Assembly (NCBI RefSeq): GCF_006175945.1
Contig: NZ_VAJL01000001.1
Span: forward strand, 2,806,501-2,870,500
Direction of reading: 5' to 3'
DNA from: Chryseobacterium mulctrae
GTDB lineage: Bacteria > Bacteroidota > Bacteroidia > Flavobacteriales > Weeksellaceae
DNA: 64,000 bases
Under the pieces are notes generated by a model. The model was not told the origin of the DNA. It saw only the letters and a list, made by a program, of their open reading frames with translations, and searched no databases. A program made the position numbers and the translations under genes. The first letter of the stretch is position 1. Each line of letters starts with the position of its first letter. This document shows, piece by piece, positions 55,677-63,060 of the stretch.

Positions 55677-56528
55677 GTGTTTCCTGTCGGGAAGATGTGC
55701 GAAGTATTAAAGGTAAGCAGGAGCAGTTTTTATCATTGGAAGAAAAGAAAACCGAGTAAGCAATCAGAAAGAAGAGCCATTTTATCAGCAGAAATCTTTA
55801 GTATTTATCATTGGAGCCGTGGGAGATATGGAAGCCCTCGTATTGCCCGAGAACTGGAAGCAAAAGGAATGAGAGCTTCACGTCCTTTGGTGGCCAGACT
55901 AATGAGAGAACGCAACCTGAGAAGTATTGTAAAGAAAAAATTTAAGAAAACTACCAACTCATCCCATCGATACCCTGTTGCTGAAAATTATTTGAATCAA
56001 AATTTTCAGGTTACAAGCAGTAAAGAGGTCTGGGTGTCTGATATTACGTATATCCGCACAGGTCAGGGTTGGTTGTATCTTACTACAGTCATTGATTTGT
56101 TTGACAGAAAGGTTATCGGCTGGTCATTAAGTGAGACGATGAAGGCTCAGGACACCAGTATTGCTGCCTTGAAAATGGCAAGGCTCCATCGTCCTTTACA
56201 GGATCATGATAGCTTGATTTTCCATTCAGATAGAGGGATACAATATGCGTGTACAGAATTTACATCAATAGTCGGAAAAAACATTACTCGAAGCATGAGC
56301 GGAAAAGGAAATTGTTATGACAATGCTGTAGCTGAGAGCTTTTTCAAAACTCTGAAAACCGAACTTGTCTATCAAAATAAATATGAAACTAGAGATCATG
56401 CTAAAAACTCTGTGTTTGAATATATAGAAACATTTTACAACACTCACAGAAGGCATTCGGCTTTAGGAAATTTAACCATAAAAGAGTATCAAAATTTAAT
56501 GTCTAATCAATCTAAAAATGTAGCATAA
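55677..56528 (+). CDS. IS3-family transposase OrfB (DDE)
   Basis: 283 residues. The rve integrase core carries the acidic triad: Asp in VWVSDITYIRTG, Asp in IFHSDRGIQYA and Glu in NAVAESFFKTLKTEL. The N-terminal HTH_21 part (RSSFYHWKKRKPSKQSERRA) precedes it, and the end reads HRRHSALGNLTIKEYQNL, as in the IS3 group. The frame is entered by -1 frameshifting from orfA; the GTG at 55677 is only a nominal start. No inactivating change is visible. Confidence 0.93.
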   Translation: MFPVGKMCEVLKVSRSSFYHWKKRKPSKQSERRAILSAEIFSIYHWSRGRYGSPRIARELEAKGMRASRPLVARLMRERNLRSIVKKKFKKTTNSSHRYPVAENYLNQNFQVTSSKEVWVSDITYIRTGQGWLYLTTVIDLFDRKVIGWSLSETMKAQDTSIAALKMARLHRPLQDHDSLIFHSDRGIQYACTEFTSIVGKNITRSMSGKGNCYDNAVAESFFKTLKTELVYQNKYETRDHAKNSVFEYIETFYNTHRRHSALGNLTIKEYQNLMSNQSKNVA

Positions 56529-56568
56529 AGAGTATATAAATTTTGTCTCAAAAATAGTTGCAAGTTCA

Positions 56569-56703
56569 GTGATAGATTTTATACTTGAATTAGTACAAAC
56601 CGGCGAAAAATCCAAGAACCAAATCATGGAAGAATATCGTATTCCTAAAACAACATTGTACAAATGGATTAGCAAATACAAAAATGCAGACTCAAAACTA
56701 TAA
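56569..56703 (+). pseudogene. Helix-turn-helix gene fragment right of the IS
   Basis: From the IS end, one frame reads VIDFILELVQTGEKSKNQIM and continues EEYRIPKTTLYKWISKYKNA to a stop at 56701. It resembles the HTH of transposase OrfA proteins. It has no ATG and no matching frame left of the IS, so it is probably the 3' remnant of a gene whose start was lost. Confidence 0.5.
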
Positions 56704-56899
56704 TCGTCTTATTGGCATGGACAAAAAAGGAATCATAGATGAATTGGGATCGGAGTTCAACTATTATCACTCAGAAATATGGACATATCACATCAAAACC
56801 AACTGGTTAGGTAAAAAAACATACCTATTGATTCTTTTTAAAAACGAAAAGGTACATCAAATCAAAATAAAGAAAACGTATGCAAAACTTGGGTATTAA
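56684..56899 (+). CDS. Small hypothetical protein
   Basis: 71 residues (GMDKKGIIDELGSEFNYYHS, IWTYHIKTNWLGKKTYLLIL). The WxxxxxNWLGKKT-like pattern recalls a small protein common in Chryseobacterium genomes, of unknown function. It overlaps both the upstream HTH fragment and the next gene by about 20 bp, suggesting a compact cassette. Confidence 0.55.
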   Translation: MQTQNYNRLIGMDKKGIIDELGSEFNYYHSEIWTYHIKTNWLGKKTYLLILFKNEKVHQIKIKKTYAKLGY

Positions 56900-57218
56900 C
56901 TACAAACAAATCCTTAGCGATATTCTGGATAAAAAATTTCCATACAAAAAAGAAGAATGTCTTCCACTACTAAAGAAAGATACTCTTTCAGCAATTCATA
57001 TCATAGAAATCAACGAAAGAATATTTGGAACGACGGATAAAGAAACCAATTCTTTCAACCAAAAACATCGCTCTTACAGCAAATCTGATATTTTTCATAT
57101 TTTAGATTATCAGAAAAAACATAACCTCAACAACAGCCAGTTAGCGAATTATTTTAAATTAAGTAGGAACACTGTAGCGAAGTGGAAAAAAATTTTCCTG
57201 AACAAAATTAGTCAATAA
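56880..57218 (+). CDS. Helix-turn-helix protein often linked to insertion sequences
   Basis: 112 residues. The C-terminal half has an HTH (YQKKHNLNNSQLANYFKLSR, NTVAKWKKIF). The N-terminal half contains FNQKHRSYSKSDIFHILDYQ. I recall similar proteins near transposases in Chryseobacterium and Elizabethkingia. It probably binds DNA; transposition or regulation are both possible. Last gene inside the island. Confidence 0.65.
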   Translation: MQNLGINYKQILSDILDKKFPYKKEECLPLLKKDTLSAIHIIEINERIFGTTDKETNSFNQKHRSYSKSDIFHILDYQKKHNLNNSQLANYFKLSRNTVAKWKKIFLNKISQ

Positions 57219-57607
57219 GTTATCTTTATCGACTCTGATAAAAAGCATTAAAAATTTGTTTGTCGATTTCTATATTGCTGATAAAAGATTAGAAGAGCTA
57301 ACTAATTTAATCTTTAGTATCATATAAACATTGCACATTTATTGCATGTAAAAACAAGAAAACATTGACAATCAATCGCCTACCAAGGCTTTTGTGTCCC
57401 CAAGACGAACAATGGTCTACTAAAAATCAACCATAAATCACTGTGAATGAAGTTACTTTAGAAGAAGAAATATTTGGCATTGGTAGGTGTTATTGATCCG
57501 TAACATGTAATCAAATATAAAGTTAACAGAATAATACATCCAACTATTAAAAGTTGGGTGTATTATTGGGTGTAAACATTGTAAATGTTTGATTTTCAAT
57601 GTTGTTT
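57219..57607. other. Non-coding right arm of the island
   Basis: No gene seen. The stretch contains the right TTGGGTGTA pair at 57554-57574 and ends at the right 13-bp repeat. Confidence 0.6.
57554..57574 (+). promoter_or_regulatory. Right arm-type integrase sites
   Basis: TTGGGTGTA at 57554-57562 and 57566-57574, starts 12 bp apart, matching the left pair at 49257-49277. Confidence 0.55.
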
Positions 57608-57620
57608 GTGGAGTTGGAGG
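57608..57620. repeat. Right attachment-site direct repeat
   Basis: GTGGAGTTGGAGG, the copy of 49127-49139. T/G-rich repeats of TTTTTGTAGT follow at 57660-57680. Confidence 0.7.
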
Positions 57621-57820
57621 GACTACTGGTATGTGTTGAAAATCAGGTAGTTACATTGTTTTTGTAGTAGTTTTTGTAGTGCTTTACTTGTTTTTGCAGC
57701 AAAACAGAACCTTTAATTTCAGAGTTGTAAAGATACTATTTAAGGAAAAAAAAAGATGTTTTTAGACCTACATATTCTACATTTCGTACATTTTAAAACT
57801 TAATTTGATTTAAACTCGCA

Positions 57821-57849
57821 TTTTAATATCGGAAATTCCGATATTAAAA
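57821..57849. repeat. Perfect hairpin (14-bp arms)
   Basis: TTTTAATATCGGAA-A-TTCCGATATTAAAA, one-base centre. Confidence 0.9.
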
Positions 57850-57870
57850 CACACGGAATTTCGGGTATTC

Positions 57871-57894
57871 AGCCAACGCAAAAGTGCGTTGGCT
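57871..57894. repeat. Perfect hairpin (10-bp arms)
   Basis: AGCCAACGCA-AAAG-TGCGTTGGCT. Confidence 0.9.
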
Positions 57895-57951
57895 AACTTT
57901 CTGCCCAAAATGGCAAAAACCTTCTACAATTCTATTAATAACCTCATCAGT

Positions 57952-57979
57952 TACCCCTGCTCAATTTTGGGCAGGGGTA
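57952..57979. repeat. Hairpin (9-bp arms)
   Basis: TACCCCTGC pairs with GCAGGGGTA around a 10-nt loop. Confidence 0.85.
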
Positions 57980-58368
57980 CAGTAAATGATATTATAAAAG
58001 CTATGAAGAAAATCATATCTGAAAGTTTCTGTTATCTGAATATAAAAATCCTCATAAAGCGGAGTTTAAAGAATATTAACCTCAATAATTCAATAGTGCT
58101 AAAATCCCAATACTGGAAATGTCGCCAAAATGATATTATCAAAGTGGTTTAAAACCATTTTGGAAAGCCGGAACCCATATTAACTAATGTTAACTAATTC
58201 CTCGCTGAACGCAATTTTGACCTGAGTAAATCCTAAAATCATTATCAGCCAAAACGGGAATCTCCGCAATGCTTTTTAGTGGTTACTTTCGTTTCCTTTT
58301 AAGGCGTTCACTTCGTTCGATTCTACTAATGAAAATCTGAAGTCAACAATCCTTACGTCAGGTTAAAG

Positions 58369-58393
58369 CTGATGTGCTTATTTGGCACATCAG
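58369..58393. repeat. Hairpin (9-bp arms)
   Basis: CTGATGTGC pairs with GCACATCAG around a 7-nt loop. A further CTCCCC/GGGGAG hairpin follows at 58415-58433. Confidence 0.85.
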
Positions 58394-58484
58394 GGCAAAA
58401 TCATACTTTCGAGGCTCCCCCAATTTTGGGGAGGTGTTCCTAATTTCAACTTAGGAAGTGCAGGAAGATTTTTTCCATATCACT

Positions 58485-58832
58485 ACACGTGTGCGTGTGA
58501 CTTCCAAAAAATCTAAAGAAGCACGATAAACACGGGAATTTCCGCTTTTATGGAAATATAACTTTTTCTGATCTTTGCGCCTGCGTGTATGACCCCAATA
58601 AAATCTTCAAGGCTCATTTAAAACTCTATTACGCACGCACACGTTGTGACCTCCCAAAAATCTTTACAATACGTTTAAACGGCATTCCTCACACATACGT
58701 AATGACTTCCAAAAAAGCGGATAAGCCGTATTTTCGTCCGATTAATTCCGTACATGTAGTGACTTCCAAAAAATCCGTTCAAGTGGCTTAAAACCTATTT
58801 TCTTGCGTGCGTGTATGACTTCCAAAAAACCT
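58485..58832 (+). repeat. Six-copy degenerate array, ~56-bp period
   Basis: A core close to TGACTTCCAAAAAA starts at 58498, 58590, 58647, 58703, 58760 and 58816. The last four intervals are 57, 56, 57 and 56 bp; the first is 92 bp. Each core is preceded by a purine/pyrimidine-alternating segment such as ACACGTGTGCGTG, GCACGCACACG or GCGTGCGTG. The remaining ~25 bp of each unit are poorly conserved. No gene overlaps it convincingly. Confidence 0.8.
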
Positions 58833-58867
58833 TTATAATGTAACAGAAGTAAATTTGCTTTGGTTGT

Positions 58868-59452
58868 TTATTTTATGAAATTCAAAATACTTAGATCAGG
58901 TATGTATTCCTCTTTGATTTGTATTATTTGGCTTAGTTTAGATTCTTTTTTTGTTGGTATTCCTCGATAGGATTTCTTACGATGCTTTTTGAAATATTCC
59001 TCCCAGACCTTTTCTGACAATTCTATTTCCATGGCTTTTTGAACTTTGCGCCAGTTCTTAGATAAAACCTGATTTTCATAATACAGCTCAGGAAATGCAG
59101 ATCTATGGTAATAATAACCATCTTTCAAATGCAATGTTCTGCAGATTTTATTAGTTTTTGGACATACAAAATACCAAACAATACCTTTTCCAAGGTTTGA
59201 AGGCTTAGAAATCAGCTGGATTTCATATCTGATATTTAATTCCTGCCGGTATTTGTAAGATAGAATAATTGTTCCCTCATTATCAAATATTTGGGATTCT
59301 ATACCTATTGATCCGGTACGCTCACCGCCTCTATAGTAAGTTAATACCCCATTATCAGAGTGGGTATTAGGTTTTAAATATCGCTTTATATCTTTTATTG
59401 AAAGACTTCTTAAATCTTCAACATAATCTAAATACTGTTTAATCCGTGGCAT
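58868..59452 (-). CDS. Hypothetical protein
   Basis: 194 basic residues, no signal peptide or membrane helix. It has a region of beta strands (GSIGIESQIFDNEGTIILSY, IVWYFVCPKTNKICRTLHL) with a Cys-x6-Cys pair that could bind zinc, and a helical, charged C-terminus. I recognise no family. It resembles small phage- or ICE-borne proteins. It is the first gene beyond the repeat array. Confidence 0.65.
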   Translation of the reverse strand: MPRIKQYLDYVEDLRSLSIKDIKRYLKPNTHSDNGVLTYYRGGERTGSIGIESQIFDNEGTIILSYKYRQELNIRYEIQLISKPSNLGKGIVWYFVCPKTNKICRTLHLKDGYYYHRSAFPELYYENQVLSKNWRKVQKAMEIELSEKVWEEYFKKHRKKSYRGIPTKKESKLSQIIQIKEEYIPDLSILNFIK

Positions 59453-59506
59453 CGTTTAAAACCTAAATTATTAAGGAACTTTGGATTTAATGTAAAAAGT
59501 TACCGT

Positions 59507-60046
59507 TTACCATTCATCATCTTTTGACAAATATTCTTTGAGTTCATTGAGAAATTTATTTACATTGATGTTTGATACCTCATAGTAATTTTTCAAAGAA
59601 ACTTTCCCCTCTTTGTTGAATATTGATTTTCCAGAAAATGAATTTCCTCCTGTGATGTATGTAGTATTTCCGCCAGGCTTTGCAGGATCATAATGATCTA
59701 AAATAGGTTTAATCATTATTTTGCCATCTTTGAAGCTAAATTCATAAGTGACCATCATCAAAGACATAAGCGATCCTCCTATTCTGGTGCCGGGTGCAGT
59801 GGTTCTTATTTTAATGAATGAATACTCAACCTCGTTAATTCCGTCACTTTTTAAATTCTCGTACTTTGATTGAATAAATACTTTAGCCTTATCATAAAGC
59901 TGCTTTTGATTAAGTTCCGGATATTCCAAAACAATGTAATTTTTAGATTCATCATCTTTATTTACAAAATTATTCGGAGTTAAAACAAATTCCTGAGCCG
60001 TGGCCATATTAAAGGCAAATAGCGAAAGCAGTAACAATTTTCTCAT
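59507..60046 (-). CDS. Secreted protein, DUF4468-like
   Basis: 179 residues. A signal peptide (LLLLSLFAFNMATAQ) is followed by a domain with YPELNQKQLYDKAKVFIQSK and TYEFSFKDGKIMIKP, which fits DUF4468-type proteins of Bacteroidota as I recall them. Function unknown. It ends KEYLSKDDEW. It probably acts in the periplasm or at the cell surface. Confidence 0.7.
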   Translation of the reverse strand: MRKLLLLSLFAFNMATAQEFVLTPNNFVNKDDESKNYIVLEYPELNQKQLYDKAKVFIQSKYENLKSDGINEVEYSFIKIRTTAPGTRIGGSLMSLMMVTYEFSFKDGKIMIKPILDHYDPAKPGGNTTYITGGNSFSGKSIFNKEGKVSLKNYYEVSNINVNKFLNELKEYLSKDDEW

Positions 60047-60155
60047 GTTATAAATTTTGCTCTAAAATAATACTTTTCATTTACTGAGAATTACGGTTTT
60101 TCTAAATGGTAAAAAAAGATTTGTTTTTGAGCTTGCATTTCCTACACTAACTACA

Positions 60156-60347
60156 TTATTTTGCTAATTCTCTTGTCATTGCGATAATCGCATCTGTTTT
60201 AGCCTTTCGGCTGTCGGCGTTCGATCCGCCTCTCTCCGTTATAACTAATTGATTTTCAGCAATACGGTTTTTTCTCGTAATGGCTTGTATAAAATCGGAT
60301 GTGTGGTAATGGTATTTGATCTAATATTTTTTTACTTGAAACTGTCA
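60156..60347 (-). pseudogene. Small gene downstream of the XRE repressor, apparent frameshift
   Basis: From an ATG at 60347 the minus strand reads MTVSSKKILDQ. After a one-base shift in the run CAAATACC it continues YHYHTSDFIQAITRKN, RIAENQLVITERGGSNADSR and KAKTDAIIAMTRELAK to a stop at 60156. Each part is open and compositionally sensible only on its side of the shift. The family is not recognised. It starts 3 bp after the XRE stop, so it would be its operon partner. Confidence 0.45.
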
Positions 60348-60350
60348 TAC

Positions 60351-60608
60351 TCAATTTTTTAAATATCCTATAACAATTTCGTTTCCGTCCGCATCTTTCT
60401 TGTAAATTGGCTCTCCATGGTTCGGATTCTTCTCAAATAATTCCAGAAAAGGAACTTTCAAAGCTTCCGCAATTTCAATTAATCTTTGTAGTGTAGGATT
60501 TCCATTTAATGACTTCGATAATCCTACTTCAGTAATGTTTATCATTTCTGCTAATTCCCTCTGCATGATTCCTTTTTCATCGCAGATTTCTTTAATTCTT
60601 AATTTCAT
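60351..60608 (-). CDS. XRE-family repressor of the accessory region
   Basis: 85 residues. I start at ATG 60608 (MKLRIKEICDEKGIMQRELA), not the upstream ATG at 60641, which lies inside the promoter region. The HTH covers about residues 12-50 (MINITEVGLSKSLNGNPTLQ), followed by LKVPFLELFEKN. It is divergent from the gene at 60796. Four related ACTAT-TGTATA sites overlap the two facing promoters, the layout of an autoregulated phage-like switch. Confidence 0.88.
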   Translation of the reverse strand: MKLRIKEICDEKGIMQRELAEMINITEVGLSKSLNGNPTLQRLIEIAEALKVPFLELFEKNPNHGEPIYKKDADGNEIVIGYLKN

Positions 60609-60612
60609 AGTT

Positions 60613-60751
60613 ATACTATTTCTATAAGTGCAAATATACAATTTTCTTTACTAATTGTATAATTTAATTTAAAAAATATACTATCTGTATAAATATTAAC
60701 AAAAATTTAACGTTTTAACTATTGTTTCTAATTAAACTATCTGTATATTTG
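60613..60751. promoter_or_regulatory. Divergent promoters with repeated operator-like sites
   Basis: Rightward promoter: TTG 60722-60724, a 19-bp spacer, TATATTTG 60744-60751. Leftward -7 box: TATATTTG on the minus strand, 60638-60631. Repeats: ATACTATTTCTATA at 60613, ACTAATTGTATA at 60650, ATACTATCTGTATA at 60678, AAACTATCTGTATA at 60734. The last overlaps the rightward -7 box. Confidence 0.65.
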
Positions 60752-60795
60752 CAATAGAGAATTAAACAAACAGTATAACTCAAACATTAGAAATC

Positions 60796-61479
60796 ATGAA
60801 TACAATATCAAACCAAAGAGCAGCAAACATTGCAAGAAACATAAATGCTTTTGATACTGCATATCAGTACAGTGATGATATGAGAAATGTAAGATTCTTT
60901 TCAAACCTATCTAAAAAATTGAATAAGATTCTTTCTACCCTATCAAATGAGGACAAAATTATTATCGCTGAGTTATGCGATGTAGATCAGGCAAAATATT
61001 TCGGTCTTAAAAAAGAAGAAAAAACAATTCAAGTAAAACAATCAAACATCAACAATATGGAAAATTCAACCTCATCTTTCAGAAAAACAGTAATGCTTAG
61101 AGCTTACCACATTATGGCAACAACTGGTAAAGAATGGGCCATCTGTCTAAAGAAGGCTTGGCAACTTTACCGCCTTAACAAAGAAATGCATTCAGGTGAA
61201 GTTACTTTCTTCTTTGAGAAAAAAGATGGTAGCCTAAGAAAAGCAATTGGCACTTTGAAAATGGATAAGATTGATTATGAGTTTAAAACTGACAGTCAAC
61301 CGAAAGTAACAACATTTACTTATTTCGATGTTGAAGCAAAATCTTTCAGAAGTTTTAAGATTGAAAACTTTATGATGATCGAACAACCTAGAACCCCAGA
61401 AATAAAAGCGGTTGCAGTTATCAAGAAAACACCTGCGAAATTAATTAGAATCAGAAGAACCCACCTTAAAAGCGCATAG
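60796..61479 (+). CDS. DUF2693 / SH3-barrel-like protein of mobile elements
   Basis: 227 residues. The middle section (FRKTVMLRAYHIMATTGKEW, AICLKKAWQLYRL, GEVTFFFEKKDGSLRKAIGTL) matches the DUF2693 pattern common in Bacteroidota phages and ICEs. The N-terminal ~85 residues are helical and polar. The C-terminus is basic (LIRIRRTHLKSA). It is the first gene rightward of the XRE-controlled promoter and probably heads an early accessory operon. Function unknown. Confidence 0.75.
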   Translation: MNTISNQRAANIARNINAFDTAYQYSDDMRNVRFFSNLSKKLNKILSTLSNEDKIIIAELCDVDQAKYFGLKKEEKTIQVKQSNINNMENSTSSFRKTVMLRAYHIMATTGKEWAICLKKAWQLYRLNKEMHSGEVTFFFEKKDGSLRKAIGTLKMDKIDYEFKTDSQPKVTTFTYFDVEAKSFRSFKIENFMMIEQPRTPEIKAVAVIKKTPAKLIRIRRTHLKSA

Positions 61480-61481
61480 AA

Positions 61482-61736
61482 ATGGAAAAACACCAGTGTA
61501 TTATTATTGAAATGCAGAATGAGGCTTATCTATCATATTTTAAATTTTATGAATCTATCAGAGAGGCCCCCAGAGCCGAAATATACGATCAGATAAACGA
61601 TTGTAAAGACAGTAAGAAACTGTATCAAATCACCTGTTTTATTGATAATCAAAGATTAGAATTTGAGAATCAAACCACAAATAAAAAAGAGAATTTCTTC
61701 GCTAAATTAATTAAAGCTTTAAAAATAAAATCATGA
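61482..61736 (+). CDS. Small hypothetical protein
   Basis: 84 residues, mostly helical and charged (LSYFKFYESIREAPRAEIYD), ending FAKLIKALKIKS. It starts 2 bp after the DUF2693-like gene and overlaps the next gene by 4 bp, so it is part of the same operon. No family recognised. Confidence 0.6.
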   Translation: MEKHQCIIIEMQNEAYLSYFKFYESIREAPRAEIYDQINDCKDSKKLYQITCFIDNQRLEFENQTTNKKENFFAKLIKALKIKS

Positions 61737-62122
61737 ATCATATTATAAAATACCCAGTTTCTAAAGATGAAATTATTGATATTATACATGATAATATTCT
61801 TTTCACAGCATTTAAAAGACAATTGGTTGATGTTTCAAATTTAATTGGTGGCACAAATCAAGAAAAAATATCAAAGCTTTATAGCATCGGTTTCGAGCAT
61901 CTTCTGTATAAAATGGTGACTATTGAAGAAATGAATGATGGTAGAGAAAATCAAATATGCGAGTTATTGAAAGGCATTTTTAATAGGCACTTAGAATTGT
62001 GTTCATTCTCTCACATACTTACAATAGATCAGCTAGATATTGCAACTAATATTTATTCAGAGTGGCAGGCAGCATTAAATGGATTCAGAAATAACGCAAA
62101 ATCAATTCAAACACAATTATAA
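61733..62122 (+). CDS. Hypothetical protein
   Basis: 129 residues, predicted soluble and helical (DIIHDNILFTAFKRQLVDVS, KISKLYSIGFEHLLYKMVTI). The start overlaps the previous gene by 4 bp (ATGA), which supports it. No family recognised; the size and position are typical of accessory genes on phages or ICEs. Confidence 0.6.
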   Translation: MNHIIKYPVSKDEIIDIIHDNILFTAFKRQLVDVSNLIGGTNQEKISKLYSIGFEHLLYKMVTIEEMNDGRENQICELLKGIFNRHLELCSFSHILTIDQLDIATNIYSEWQAALNGFRNNAKSIQTQL

Positions 62123-62126
62123 TAAC

Positions 62127-62495
62127 ATGGAAAATTCAGCACAAAAAAAATTACTTGAGGTCGTTGGCGAATTAGAGTCATATTTCGGTAATGATATTAC
62201 AGAAGTAATCAGCACTTTAGACCGCTACACAAATTACTATCATCATAATGAAAACCTTAAAAGAGAGCTTTTATCAGCCTATAACGGTTATAAAAATAAT
62301 GATCCTGGTTCTGGTGAAGATAATTTAATTTCAACAGTAGAGGATTGCTTGGATTTGGAAGACTGGTCTGCTAAAGCTATTCAAAATAATATGTTCGATA
62401 TAGCAATGATAAAAAAGTTTATCGCTGATTTAGCAGTCGTTTTCACATTAAACATACCTGAAAAAGAAAGAAAAAGTAATTCTATCAAGCAATAA
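62127..62495 (+). CDS. Hypothetical protein
   Basis: 122 acidic residues. I start at ATG 62127 (MENSAQKKLLEVVGELESYF), 4 bp after the preceding stop, not at 62079 inside that gene. The protein is helical and includes VEDCLDLEDWSAKAIQNNMF. No family recognised. Confidence 0.6.
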   Translation: MENSAQKKLLEVVGELESYFGNDITEVISTLDRYTNYYHHNENLKRELLSAYNGYKNNDPGSGEDNLISTVEDCLDLEDWSAKAIQNNMFDIAMIKKFIADLAVVFTLNIPEKERKSNSIKQ

Positions 62496-62529
62496 AACAG
62501 AGATAGAGTAATCGTTTGATAATAACCTT

Positions 62530-62607
62530 TTTGCCCTTTGTATTTCATAATAGTAATTTTTAATAAGTCTTGCAGGCGTTGAGAATAACACAGTCACAAA
62601 GGGCAAA
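62530..62607. repeat. 12-bp inverted repeat in a leader
   Basis: TTTGCCCTTTGT (62530-62541) and ACAAAGGGCAAA (62596-62607) are perfectly complementary with 54 nt between them, ending 25 bp before the next ATG. Confidence 0.8.
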
Positions 62608-62632
62608 TTTTAATCCTAATAAAATAAATAAT

Positions 62633-63040
62633 ATGAATATTCGATTTACAACACATCAAGGCGAAAAAGTAGCTCTAAAGATGATTGACAGCGATAAAAT
62701 TGAGATCATCTTTAAGAACAAAAATATAATTCTAAATGAAAGCGACCTCACGAAGTTAGAGCAGTCAATTTATAAAATACAACAGAAATTTGATTCAGTT
62801 TATTTTGCAGATTTACAGCGTTGCATTCGGGATTATTCAAAAAAAGAGATTGAAAAACTTTCAGATGAACGCCTTTTGTCATTAGCCAGATTCAACGATA
62901 AAAACCCACCATATTTTAAAACATTCACTTTGAATCTAAGGACAGAATTATTCAAACGTAACGGATTGCCAAAAGCAAATTACAAACTTACATTTAAGCA
63001 AAAAGCATTTCTCTATGCTCACGGACTTTCAAGAAATTAA
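62633..63040 (+). CDS. Hypothetical protein
   Basis: 135 residues. I start at ATG 62633 (MNIRFTTHQGEKVALKMIDS), because the longer frame from 62570 would include one arm of the upstream inverted repeat. The N-terminal half is beta-like and the C-terminal half helical, with LARFNDKNPPYFKTFTLNLR. No family recognised. Confidence 0.6.
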   Translation: MNIRFTTHQGEKVALKMIDSDKIEIIFKNKNIILNESDLTKLEQSIYKIQQKFDSVYFADLQRCIRDYSKKEIEKLSDERLLSLARFNDKNPPYFKTFTLNLRTELFKRNGLPKANYKLTFKQKAFLYAHGLSRN

Positions 63041-63060
63041 AAAACCACAAAATAACCGAA

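Larger units (their letters stand above)
55303..56568 (+). mobile_element. IS3-family insertion sequence (~1.27 kb)
   Basis: Imperfect terminal inverted repeats of about 44 bp. The left end begins TGGAGTTGCTAACTTTG, the right end (reverse complement) begins TGAACTTGCAACTATTT, and both run into ATACTCTTTAT. orfA and orfB lie within. A 3-bp AGT flanks both ends (55301-55303 and 56568-56570), consistent with a target duplication; this would set the ends at 55304/56567. Confidence 0.88.
49127..57620. mobile_element. Mobilizable genomic island (~8.5 kb)
   Basis: Bounded by 13-bp direct repeats GTGGAGTTGGAGG at 49127-49139 and 57608-57620. Gene order is int, unknown coiled-coil, DUF3853, RecA-like ATPase, TOPRIM primase, mobV, IS3-family element, small HTH genes. 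This is the composition of Bacteroidota mobilizable transposons that borrow conjugation machinery from a co-resident element. The repeats look like part of a tRNA or tmRNA 3' end, but no complete RNA gene is visible on either side. Confidence 0.75.

Noticed and set aside
57889..58152. 87-residue open frame starting with TTG in the hairpin region
   Set aside because: No ATG or ribosome-binding site at the frame start, it runs through two hairpins, and it has no recognisable domain.
58585..58791. 68-residue open frame across the ~56-bp repeat array
   Set aside because: Its apparent repeats (MTSKK, VTSKK) come from the underlying DNA repeat; unit lengths of 56 and 57 bp would not keep frame.
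58485..58832. CRISPR array
   Set aside because: The conserved core is only about 14-20 bp and varies between copies, the first interval differs, and no cas genes are present.
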